Shown one piece after another: positions 1-7,245 of a stretch of 32,191 bases of DNA (position 1 is its first letter; each line of letters begins with the position of its first letter). Origin of the DNA: Kalymmatonema hyalinum WJT4-NPBG1 (lineage in GTDB: Bacteria > Cyanobacteriota > Cyanobacteriia > Cyanobacteriales > Nostocaceae). The notes under the pieces are model-generated. The model had not been told where the DNA came from and searched no databases. It saw nothing but the letters and a program-made list of their open reading frames with translations. The stretch covers positions 1-32,191 of the forward strand of contig JAHHIB010000097.1 in assembly GCA_019359075.1 (NCBI GenBank), given 5' to 3'. Position numbers and translations under genes: made by a program.

Positions 1-42
1 GTCGTCAATGATAGCATAGACAGCAATTGTTTCATTTAACAT
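1..42 (-). CDS. Transposase N-terminus, partial (IS982-like), runs off the left edge
   Basis: Reading leftwards from an ATG at 42-40 the frame is open to the window edge and gives MLNETIAVYAIIDD. From memory this resembles the start of IS982-type cyanobacterial transposases, which begin with a similar hydrophobic stretch followed by an Asp pair. A purine-rich Shine-Dalgarno (GGAGGGG on the minus strand, complement of 46-52) lies three bases before the start, so translation is well supported. Only 14 residues are visible, so family assignment is tentative and no transposase catalytic motif can be checked. Confidence 0.4.
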   Translation of the reverse strand, partial: MLNETIAVYAIIDD

Positions 43-45
43 AAT

Positions 46-72
46 TCCCCTCCGTTTTTCTTACTGGAGGGG
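46..72 (-). promoter_or_regulatory. Hairpin that hides the transposase ribosome binding site
   Basis: CCCCTCC at 46-52 and GGAGGGG at 66-72 are perfect inverted copies separated by 13 bases. On the minus strand the arm nearest the start codon is the Shine-Dalgarno itself, so a transcript entering from outside would sequester it. Some insertion sequences limit impinging transcription this way; here the role is inferred from position only. Confidence 0.4.
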
Positions 73-330
73 ATTTTATTATCTTTGCGATCGCCTTCTC
101 AAATAACTAGCAACTTGGGTTAATAAAGGTTCTGGTCTTATGTGAACCGTATTGGGAGTTGGTGCTGTGATTATGGGTAACCTTACGGATTTTATATAAT
201 ATTATGTGTCTTTAACTACCAGTCATAAAATAAAAAGACCCCTTCCCTAAGCTCCCTAAAAGGGGAGATGGGGGCGGAGTCTATATTGGGCTTGGCTGTA
301 ATCAGTAGAGGATTATTTTTCCTTTGTTAA

Positions 331-759
331 TTATCGGTAACCCTGATCCGCTGGATCGCCGTAGGGGTCTTCACTTGCTGGGCGGACGTTACCATACTCT
401 TGGTCTGCAGGGTCGCCGTATGGGTCTTGGCTAGCGGGGATGACGTTGCCATACTGCCCGTAGGAATCAGCAGGGTCGCCGTATGGGTCTTGGCTAGCGG
501 GGATGACGTTACCATACTGCCCGTAGGAATCAGCAGGGTCGCCGTATGGGTCTTGGCTGGCGGGGATGACGTTGCCATACTGCCCGTAGGAATCAGCAGG
601 GTCGCCGTAGGGGTCTTGGCTGGCGGGGATAGCGTTATCGTAGTAATTTTGGTCTGCTGGATCTCCATATGGGTCTTCGCTGGCTGGACGTGGCTGCCGC
701 TCATCGTCGTTTGACCCAATAATCAAATCCTTTGCCTTTCTCAAAAAGTCGTCTACCAT
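331..759 (-). CDS. Acidic tandem-repeat protein, function unknown
   Basis: The 142-residue product begins with a short helical head (MVDDFLRKAKDLIIGSND) and is otherwise built from repeats. The main unit is 21 residues (ASQDPYGDPADSYGQYGNVIP), present three times in full, with shortened versions at both ends that keep the core DPYGDPAD. Composition is rich in Asp, Pro, Gly, Tyr and Ala and has no Cys, so the repeat region is probably disordered or a repetitive binding surface. There is no signal peptide or membrane segment. The ATG at 759 follows a GGAGA-like site. It lies 108 bp downstream of the lipoprotein gene on the same strand and could be cotranscribed. I do not recognise a functional family. 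Confidence 0.75.
   Translation of the reverse strand: MVDDFLRKAKDLIIGSNDDERQPRPASEDPYGDPADQNYYDNAIPASQDPYGDPADSYGQYGNVIPASQDPYGDPADSYGQYGNVIPASQDPYGDPADSYGQYGNVIPASQDPYGDPADQEYGNVRPASEDPYGDPADQGYR
422..610. repeat. 63-bp tandem repeat, three copies, inside the repeat-protein gene
   Basis: Units start at 422, 485 and 548 with an exact 63-bp period and nearly identical sequence. Differences are single third-position changes, for example ctagc versus ctggc. Partial units continue on either side (about 359-421 and 611-680). The near identity at DNA level suggests recent duplication or homogenisation. Confidence 0.9.
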
Positions 760-867
760 AACGTATCTCCTTTTTATTTCGGTGGTTAATTGTGCCGTTG
801 TTTTTTGTCGTTTTAGGTTGCCTTATTGCCTGCGCCTAAGTGCTATCCCGAACAAACGGCTTTTTAT

Positions 868-1368
868 TTAATATGCCGGCGCTTCTTGTGGAGCGATGTC
901 CGTTAAAGTGCGACCTGTTTGACGCCCGTTATATCCTTGGAAATCTCGGTACTGTTGCGCTTGTGACTCCGGAACTTGAATTCCTCCGGAAGGTGGTGAT
1001 ACCCACTGTGGACGACCTTGAGCATCGCGGTAGTAGACACGCCCGTTCTTAGAAAGGTAGTACTTGCCCTGCGCTCCCTCTGCTTTAGCATTCTTTCGCT
1101 GGTTGTAGAGGTAGTAAAGAGCGGCGGCTCCCACCAAGGTTATCCCTACTTTTTGCCCCGTTGATAATCCCTTCTTAGCTTGTTGGGGTTGGTTTGCGGG
1201 GGCTGGATTATTTACATTTCTACCAACGCTATCGTTAACAGGTGGCGGTGGCGCAGCATTTTGGGAACCTCCACCGCAACCACTAAGCACCGGTAGTGTT
1301 AGTAATGCCGAGAGAAAGACGGCCGCTGGAAGCGGAGCTTTTTTACGCTCTGGGGATATCGTGTTCAT
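868..1368 (-). CDS. Predicted lipoprotein with a membrane segment, function unknown
   Basis: The 166-residue product has a lipoprotein signal: charged start (residues 5-11), hydrophobic core (about 14-28) and lipobox LSGC with the lipidated Cys at 31. A Pro/Asn-rich linker (35-65) follows. Then comes a second hydrophobic stretch (about 74-88, VGITLVGAAALYYLY) and a Tyr/Gln-rich soluble end with YYLSKNGRVYYRD and a proline-containing strand. It is probably membrane-anchored and exposed on the periplasmic side. It is transcribed towards the repeat protein gene. No enzymatic motif is visible and I do not recognise the family. Confidence 0.7.
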   Translation of the reverse strand: MNTISPERKKAPLPAAVFLSALLTLPVLSGCGGGSQNAAPPPPVNDSVGRNVNNPAPANQPQQAKKGLSTGQKVGITLVGAAALYYLYNQRKNAKAEGAQGKYYLSKNGRVYYRDAQGRPQWVSPPSGGIQVPESQAQQYRDFQGYNGRQTGRTLTDIAPQEAPAY

Positions 1369-1735
1369 CGTGTTTCCTCATCAGCCTGCCTTTGCTAAAT
1401 GCGTACTGTTACAACAAACAACTGTGAAGGAATTTCTGTAATTTCAAGGTAGGACAGAAAGAACACTAGCCGTTCTTTGACAACAGCACAAATAAACCGT
1501 TTGATTGCAATCATGATGTAATTTCTCAAGTTATTCATCTTGCCTTCGAGAGAATCTGCATTCATCCTCAAGAAATATGCAGTTGATGTTAACTACAGAA
1601 CCACCTGTGTTCAGTATTTGAGAACGGTTGACCGGATATTTGTCACTTAGGTGTGAAAAAAATTATCATTACAATATACTAAAAATGTCAAATATAATAC
1701 TGAATATGACCTCAAAAAACACAGGTGTACAAGGT
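1369..1735. other. Intergenic region holding the promoter area of the three-gene operon
   Basis: No gene is supported here. CACCTGTGTT (1602-1611) and AACACAGGTG (1718-1727) are perfect inverted 10-mers about 107 bp apart. The right one lies just before the ATG at 1736, and both flank the likely promoter of the operon. A TATAAT hexamer sits at 1693-1698 but has no good -35 at normal spacing. The pair could be operator half-sites or chance. Confidence 0.35.
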
Positions 1736-2377
1736 ATGGAAGTTCAAGCAAAAACTCGCCTCCTTCTTGCTTTATGGGATTTGGGAGCAGCAAAGCAGGA
1801 AGTGAAGAAAGGTGAACTCACGAAGCGAATTGTTACCAAAAGCAAGAAGGTAGCAGATTATCAAAGCATCTTTAAGGAATTGGAAGAAAAAGGAGCGATC
1901 GCCATTTCCAAAAAAGGCTACTCTCTGGTATCTCCTTTGGGTTTAGAGGTACTGAGTGAGGGTTTGAAAAGTTCGGATTTCAGGTTTGAAGGGGCTATTG
2001 TCGGTACTTGGACGGCGAATGCATTGCTGAAGTGGATTGGTGAAATCAATGGTGCGGTAGCTACAACTGCATCTGGTAATGGGGCGAAGAGTGGGATTAA
2101 ATCTTACGACGAGTTTAAAGAAGTCGCTTTGGAAGTCTACGACCAGCTTAACAGCGACTATAACCTGAATGATTTGGTGCCGATTTATCGGATAAGGCGG
2201 GAAGTGGGCGATCGCCTCAGTCGTGATCATTTCAACAAGTGGCTGCTGGAAATGCAGGAAAACGACATTTTGCAGCTAATGGCGGGAGAAATGCCAGACA
2301 TGACCTCTGATAAACGCGAAGACTCAATCACCATTCCAGGAGCTGGATTGCGCTCTTATGCCAAACGATTAAGTTAA
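1736..2377 (+). CDS. Double winged-helix DNA-binding protein of the conflict-type operon
   Basis: With the start at 1736 the product has 213 residues. Upstream ATGs at 1628, 1685 and 1706 are in frame, but they precede or overlap the TATAAT at 1693 and add an unstructured leader. Residues about 5-75 look like a winged helix: three helices, then the wing pattern AIAISKKGYSLVSPLGLEVL. A low-complexity Gly/Ala/Ser linker follows near 107-120. Residues about 140-213 form a second helical unit ending in a beta-type stretch, also compatible with a winged helix. There is no catalytic motif. It lies 49 bp before the ATPase gene on the same strand. It is probably the DNA-recognition or regulatory part of the system. 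Fold assignment is by pattern only. Confidence 0.65.
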   Translation: MEVQAKTRLLLALWDLGAAKQEVKKGELTKRIVTKSKKVADYQSIFKELEEKGAIAISKKGYSLVSPLGLEVLSEGLKSSDFRFEGAIVGTWTANALLKWIGEINGAVATTASGNGAKSGIKSYDEFKEVALEVYDQLNSDYNLNDLVPIYRIRREVGDRLSRDHFNKWLLEMQENDILQLMAGEMPDMTSDKREDSITIPGAGLRSYAKRLS

Positions 2378-2426
2378 TCAGATTTCCCCGAAACTCGTTG
2401 TAGTTCCTCATACCATACGAATTCCT

Positions 2427-4385
2427 ATGGAAAATCCCCCTGTCTCTCCAACAGAAGCCGTCAACGCCGCCATCCAAACTCACAATCCATTTATCAATGC
2501 TGGCATTGTCAAAGAACAAGATATCTGGGGAAAGAGATTCCCCGATGTGCCTAATCTTAATGCTCACGCTTCTGATGCAGTTTTTCAAGCAATTGAATTG
2601 GTGAGGTCTAGTCAATCCACCCAAGACAAGGTGACTTCAATTGTCATAACTGCACAACAGGGAGTGGGTAAAACGCACCTTCTTAGTCGCATTCGCCACA
2701 GGTTGGAACACGAAGGCGGTGCTTTTTTCGTCTATGCAGGTGTTAATAACTATACAGATTTAAACCTGGTTAAATACCAATTCCAGCAAACCTTAGCTGA
2801 TAGTCTGAGCAAAGCTGGTAGTCAAGAGATCATGCAGTTGCAGGAAGTAGCGGCAGCCATGGCAAACGAAGGTAGAAGTGGCAATTCCCCGACTCCGGCA
2901 GAGCTAGTCAAAAAATTTGACCAAGTTTATGCAAAAAGTTTGGATCAAAACAAGAACTTAATGAATGCTCTGCAAAAACAAGTTCTCAAAACTAAACCAA
3001 GTGCAGATCCCTATATTCTCAGAGCTATTTTGTGGACGCTCTCAGAAACTCAGGCTCCTTTTGCCATCAAATGGTTGTCTGGCGAGGAGTTAGCTCAATT
3101 TAATGCTGATGCTTTGGGATTACCCAATCTTAACAAAACCAGTCAAGACAGAGAAGCGGAAGCCCTGAAAAATATTCAGCAAATATTGAATTTGGTGAGT
3201 TACTATAACCCCGTCGTCATTTGTTTTGATGAAATAGATGTCAAGAACAACTCTACTGATGATGGGTTGCCAACAGAACTGGTGATTGCTGATTTAGTCA
3301 AGCGTCTGCATGATACTCTCGAGAACTCGGAACTGAGTCGAGGGGTTGTTATTATCACAGTCATGCTGCCTGTAACATGGGCACTCAAGGTAAATGAGAT
3401 GCTTGATGGTACGCCAGATAGAGTTTCAAAATACACGCGACGCAAACCAATAGATTTAAGACATATTGATAGTGATTCTCTGGTTGAATTAGCCACCCTT
3501 TGGCTGAAAGAGTTTTACAAGGCAAGGAATTTAGTACCGCCACATCCAGTCTACCCTTTTGAAGAAAGCCAACTGAGAGAATTTGGCAAAGGCAAGCCAA
3601 CTGTAAGGGAAGCTTTAAAATGGTGTGCAGAAAACTTTAAGGTTTATGAGGAATCACTTCCTCCCGAGCCGCTTGAGAGGTTTGAACTTGCTTTAAAGAG
3701 GGAAACTGAGGCAGATCTCGGAGACTATCTAGAGGATAACTCACTGATTGCTAAAGTTCTCTATTTTGGCTTTGAGACTTTGAAAGGTCAGACTTTAGAA
3801 GAAGTACTAATTGAAAACATTACAAGCGATATCAAACCAAAGTTACAAAACAAAGGTTTTATAAACTTCAAAATTGTTGGTAGCGAGAATGGCAAAGAAG
3901 TAAAAATTGGTGTAGCTGTAATACAGTCTTCTCAATTGACATTAACTGCAGGATTAAAGCGTTTGAATGAGTACGAAAAATTTGACCTAACCCGTGGTTG
4001 TTTAGTCCGTTCCAAATCCAAGATAGAACAAATTAAGAAAAATTCAGAAGCATATAAGTTGCTTAACCAACTTATATCAGAAAAAGGTGGGGAAAACGTG
4101 GATTTGATAGAAGAGCAAATTCGACCACTTATCGCAGTTCGGGCTATCTGTAAGAAGTGCAGAAACTATAAGTTAACCGAGGAGCAGGTTTTTGATTTCA
4201 TCTCTCAGAAGCAGCTTACTTTTGACAATCCTTTACTGCGAGAAATTTTAAGTAACCCCTCCGGTCAAATGCCTGCTGTTGATGATGAGGACGACATTCA
4301 ACTTATAGAAGACTTCCTGAATCCTTCCAATGTAAGCGAAATAGATGATGCGGATGACCTAGATGAGTTATTCGATGAAGCATGA
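2427..4385 (+). CDS. P-loop ATPase (ORC/STAND-like) with acidic C-terminal tail
   Basis: The product has 652 residues. The Walker A is AQQGVGKTHL (76-85), with Ala in place of the usual first Gly but an intact GxGKT core. The Walker B is VVICFDEID (263-271), with D268 and E269. PTVREALKW (391-399) resembles the sensor-2 Arg helix of ORC/Cdc6-type AAA ATPases. Between Walker A and B lies a long helical insert (about 110-255). Residues about 440-570 form an alpha/beta domain whose strand EVKIGVAVIQ aligns in layout with a PD-(D/E)XK core but lacks its acidic residue. A CKKC pair occurs at 575-578. The last 35 residues are strongly acidic and may serve as a protein-docking tail. Its stop overlaps the next start (ATGA at 4382-4385), which argues for translational coupling and a stoichiometric complex. 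Confidence 0.8.
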   Translation: MENPPVSPTEAVNAAIQTHNPFINAGIVKEQDIWGKRFPDVPNLNAHASDAVFQAIELVRSSQSTQDKVTSIVITAQQGVGKTHLLSRIRHRLEHEGGAFFVYAGVNNYTDLNLVKYQFQQTLADSLSKAGSQEIMQLQEVAAAMANEGRSGNSPTPAELVKKFDQVYAKSLDQNKNLMNALQKQVLKTKPSADPYILRAILWTLSETQAPFAIKWLSGEELAQFNADALGLPNLNKTSQDREAEALKNIQQILNLVSYYNPVVICFDEIDVKNNSTDDGLPTELVIADLVKRLHDTLENSELSRGVVIITVMLPVTWALKVNEMLDGTPDRVSKYTRRKPIDLRHIDSDSLVELATLWLKEFYKARNLVPPHPVYPFEESQLREFGKGKPTVREALKWCAENFKVYEESLPPEPLERFELALKRETEADLGDYLEDNSLIAKVLYFGFETLKGQTLEEVLIENITSDIKPKLQNKGFINFKIVGSENGKEVKIGVAVIQSSQLTLTAGLKRLNEYEKFDLTRGCLVRSKSKIEQIKKNSEAYKLLNQLISEKGGENVDLIEEQIRPLIAVRAICKKCRNYKLTEEQVFDFISQKQLTFDNPLLREILSNPSGQMPAVDDEDDIQLIEDFLNPSNVSEIDDADDLDELFDEA

Positions 4386-5845
4386 GCGAATCAGTTTTGA
4401 TTTACAACGCCCTTTGTCTACCTGCTCCGGACGTTGAAGCATTAATCCAAGGGCGAACGATTGCAGCCATGCCTCGGAAATTAATTAATCAGGGGCAGAA
4501 ATTTGCTCTCTATCCAGCCAACGCCTCAATTAACACTCTACCGCGTGAGCATCATTACCGCTCAAGCTTTTTGCCCATTGCCCAAAAGCTTTTTGCAAAC
4601 TTAGGTTCTGAAATAGTTTTGATTAAAGCTTGGGCTAGGTGCGAACTGTGCCAAATGTTGGATGCTTCTGAATCATTGGAGGCTTTGTCACAGTTAACCG
4701 TTTGGACGACAGAAGCATTACAACAAATTCTACTGCAACGTCGTTATATTTTTCTTGCTTACCTGCGCGTCTATCTGCTACCTCAGCAGATAGAAATGTC
4801 AATGTACACCCAAGAGCGTCATTTTGTACCTTTACCGCAGCAGTTGGCAGTTTCTCAAACAAACCCCGTGTTAAGCGATCGCCTTTTTGCCATCCGTAAA
4901 CACCAACTGGAAACACGCCAACCGCCTTTGCATCCAGAATTGCAAGAATTACAAAGTGCTTTAGCCTCCCTTACCATCACTAACCCAGCGGCTAAAGAAT
5001 TAGATCAGGATATCAAAGCGTTTTTAGGTTGGACTACTGAGGAACTCATCCAGCAGCCAGATGCAGATTTAGCTTGGATAAACAACATTACAGCGTTAGG
5101 CGATCGCAGCAAAGAACAAGATGAGGGCAAAAGCAACTATCAAGCAGGGACAGACTTTGAAAATATAGTCCGTAAAAGTTTGGAGTTTTTAGGATTTACA
5201 GTTGATGACTTCCACAGAGGCGGTGCTGGTGGTGTAGATGTATTCTGTTCAAAACCCTATCCTCTAGTTGGGGAATGTAAAGCAGGTAAAAAAATTCCCA
5301 ACACCACTGCAGTGCAACTACTAAATTTGGGAACGCTACGTCTGCAAAGCCAAGAACTATTTCAGCAAGCGGCTAAATTAATTATTGGTCCTGGAGAACC
5401 TACAACCCAACTCAAAGATGCTGCCAAAGTACATAGTATGACTATCATTAACCCGGAAACACTTGAGAAGCTGGTAAAACTGCAAACTAACTATCCTAAT
5501 TCAGTAGACTTGTTTCAACTAAAAGAATACCTAAAAGTTGGTCAATCTGACCTGGAAGTTGAAAAATATATTAACCAAATTCATCAAGATATCAAGTTGC
5601 GATCGCAGCTTGTGCAGCTTGTAAAAAAATATTTAGAAAATACGGGCTTTGAAAGAGCCAGTGTTGATTCCCTTCATGGTGCATTCAGCGCCACTTCACT
5701 TAATAAATTACAGCCTCAAGAAATGCACGAAATTCTGATTGAACTTTCCTCTCCATTAACAGGCTACTTGGGGCGAATAAGAGGAGAAAATTGGAGACGC
5801 GATCGCTTTTACTTCCTGCGCGACTTACCAACTCCTCAAATTTAG
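4382..5845 (+). CDS. DUF1802 domain fused to a PD-(D/E)XK restriction-type nuclease
   Basis: The product has 487 residues. The first ~150 match my recollection of DUF1802 (ALCLPAPDVEALIQGRT and the following FALYPA), a cyanobacterial domain of unknown function reported next to restriction-endonuclease domains. Residues about 250-370 are a Mrr/REase-like nuclease: FE at 259-260, GGVDVF with D286, then GECK giving E298-x-K300, and Q312 in the following helix. This is a complete D-x11-ExK site. The C-terminal ~110 residues (about 375-487) are helical and end in a basic winged-helix-like segment (RGENWRRDRFYFLRD). It overlaps the ATPase gene by four bases. The enzyme probably cuts DNA, with the ATPase as motor or switch. 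Target and trigger are unknown. Confidence 0.8.
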   Translation: MSESVLIYNALCLPAPDVEALIQGRTIAAMPRKLINQGQKFALYPANASINTLPREHHYRSSFLPIAQKLFANLGSEIVLIKAWARCELCQMLDASESLEALSQLTVWTTEALQQILLQRRYIFLAYLRVYLLPQQIEMSMYTQERHFVPLPQQLAVSQTNPVLSDRLFAIRKHQLETRQPPLHPELQELQSALASLTITNPAAKELDQDIKAFLGWTTEELIQQPDADLAWINNITALGDRSKEQDEGKSNYQAGTDFENIVRKSLEFLGFTVDDFHRGGAGGVDVFCSKPYPLVGECKAGKKIPNTTAVQLLNLGTLRLQSQELFQQAAKLIIGPGEPTTQLKDAAKVHSMTIINPETLEKLVKLQTNYPNSVDLFQLKEYLKVGQSDLEVEKYINQIHQDIKLRSQLVQLVKKYLENTGFERASVDSLHGAFSATSLNKLQPQEMHEILIELSSPLTGYLGRIRGENWRRDRFYFLRDLPTPQI

Positions 5846-5861
5846 CTCTCTCCTTTCTTAC

Positions 5862-5898
5862 CTTTGCGTCCTCTGCGCCTCTGCGGTTCTTTTCACAG
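5862..5898. repeat. Dispersed cyanobacterial intergenic repeat (ttgcgtcctctgcgcc type)
   Basis: This stretch of alternating TTTGCGTCC / CTCTGCGCC / CTCTGCGG units is a form I recall as very common between genes in cyanobacteria. It marks the boundary between the operon and the Uma2 gene. An apparent minus-strand reading frame across it is an artefact of the repeat. Confidence 0.5.
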
Positions 5899-6022
5899 CA
5901 GATACATTCATCCTAGAGTCAATATTCCAGCCTGATAATTCACTATTAACGGCAGAACGTTTAACCACTCCCAACTTAACAATAAGCGAAAATCTTCTTA
6001 TATCCAAAACACTCCCAAAGCT

Positions 6023-6613
6023 ATGCAAACCTATCAAGAACAGCGACACTACTCTCCAGAAGAGTATTTACAACTAGAAGAAACCGCAGAGTACAAAAGT
6101 GACTATATTAATGGTCTAATCATCCCTATGGCAGGTGGAACGACAAATCATAACCGGATAGCCCTTAATGTCAGTACTGAATTAAATTTTGCTTTTAAGC
6201 AGCAGGATTATGAAGTCTTCATGGGTGATGTGCGTCTGTGGATACCGCAGCGCCGAATCTACACGTACCCAGACGTGATGGTCATAGGTGGTGAACCGAT
6301 ATATTGGGATAATCGCACTGATACTATTACTAACCCTATAGTAATTATTGAAGTTTTGTCAGAATCAACCGCAGGTTATGATCGAGAGGGAAAATTTCAG
6401 GCTTATAGGACAATTCCCTCATTTGCTGAGTATGTTTTGATTGACCAAACTCGCATATATATTGAGCAATATTCTAAAACGGCAAAAAAGCGATGGTCGC
6501 TTTGTGAATACGACGAAGAAGATGAAAGTATAACTCTCACCTCAATACCGTTTCAAATTTCTTTAGCAGATGTTTACAACAAAGTGAAATTTCCAGAGAC
6601 ACAAAAAAATTAG
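6023..6613 (+). CDS. Uma2 family (DUF820) PD-(D/E)XK nuclease-like protein
   Basis: The product has 196 residues, the usual length of this family. Recognisable family blocks in order are YSPEEYLQLEE near the start, the Gly turn INGLIIPMAGGTTNHN, GDVRLWIP, YPDVMV (catalytic Asp), and NPIVIIEVLSEST (the Glu of the ExL/ExK position). GYDREGKFQAYRTIPSFAEYVLI follows, and the end is helical. Uma2 genes are hugely expanded in filamentous cyanobacteria and are treated as putative endonucleases with uncertain roles, often linked to mobile elements. It sits 177 bp after the nuclease operon on the same strand. The repeat between them suggests it is a neighbour rather than a subunit. Confidence 0.88.
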   Translation: MQTYQEQRHYSPEEYLQLEETAEYKSDYINGLIIPMAGGTTNHNRIALNVSTELNFAFKQQDYEVFMGDVRLWIPQRRIYTYPDVMVIGGEPIYWDNRTDTITNPIVIIEVLSESTAGYDREGKFQAYRTIPSFAEYVLIDQTRIYIEQYSKTAKKRWSLCEYDEEDESITLTSIPFQISLADVYNKVKFPETQKN

Positions 6614-6657
6614 GGTGGGCTACTCACCCAGCCCTGACGCAACTTAACCTAAACAAT

Positions 6658-7122
6658 TTAGACTGGCGTCGCCCCATAATTCTTTATTTGATTTGTCACT
6701 TCCAAATTGTTTAACGCCGCTGCTGCTGCTTCTAAGTCATAAGGAAATGGTCGCTTATGAGGAACATAATCCCGCGCTTGAGGTGGTTTGTCACGCAACA
6801 CTGCATTCACCAAAACACAAGGTTCTGAACTTAGATTAATCGCCCCGTGCAAAACTCCTGGCGGAATTATCACTAACTCAGGACGGTCTTCACTTAAAGG
6901 AATATACTGATATTGCTTATTGAGCAAAGTGACGATCACAAACCGTCCCTTAACGACTAGTAGTTGGTCTGTGTGCGTTTTGTGAACAAATAAATCATCT
7001 ATTGTATTGGGCGGAACCTGTACCAGCATTGTTTCATGACTGGCTTGGGCGGTAAAGAACTCAACCATCCCTCCCTTGCTAGATTCCAGCCTACGGATTT
7101 GAATTCCCCTGAATTTACTCAT
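6658..7122 (-). CDS. Cupin-fold protein, dTDP-4-dehydrorhamnose 3,5-epimerase-like
   Basis: The start at 7122 (MSKFRGIQIRRL) is preferred; an in-frame ATG 99 bp further upstream adds a leader that does not look like the domain. The 154-residue product is a single cupin barrel. Strand-turn patterns are FVHKTHTDQLLVVKGRFVIV and IIPPGVLHGAINLSSEPCVLVN, with the His residues expected in cupins. The end is PFPYDLEAAAAALNNLE. Cyanobacterial genomes often label such proteins as sugar epimerase relatives, but the full rhamnose epimerase motif set is not evident. It lies 123 bp downstream of pgi on the same strand and could be read from that promoter. Substrate unknown. Confidence 0.65.
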   Translation of the reverse strand: MSKFRGIQIRRLESSKGGMVEFFTAQASHETMLVQVPPNTIDDLFVHKTHTDQLLVVKGRFVIVTLLNKQYQYIPLSEDRPELVIIPPGVLHGAINLSSEPCVLVNAVLRDKPPQARDYVPHKRPFPYDLEAAAAALNNLEVTNQIKNYGATPV

Positions 7123-7245
7123 ATTAGTGTTGTAAAAGAGCATCGTAAAAATTGAAGCTTTGTCTTCAATCTTAGATGCTCTGTCACAAAAAATTGTTGC
7201 ATGGGCAACAAAATTGCCCAAAATGTGATATGTAAGCTACATCAA

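Noticed and set aside
422-610. CRISPR array
   Set aside because: The repeats are directly adjacent 63-bp units without spacers and lie in frame in a protein gene.
400-714. Plus-strand frame of 104 codons and another minus-strand frame over the tandem repeats
   Set aside because: Both are out-of-frame readings of the 63-bp repeat; the 331-759 minus-strand frame has the regular repeat protein and a plausible start.
5858-6049. 63-codon minus-strand frame before the Uma2 gene
   Set aside because: Its start region is antisense to the Uma2 start and its end is encoded by the dispersed intergenic repeat.
6023-6613. Uma2 gene as a fourth subunit of the nuclease operon
   Set aside because: A 177-bp gap with a dispersed repeat separates it, and Uma2 genes are scattered in such genomes, so linkage is probably chance.
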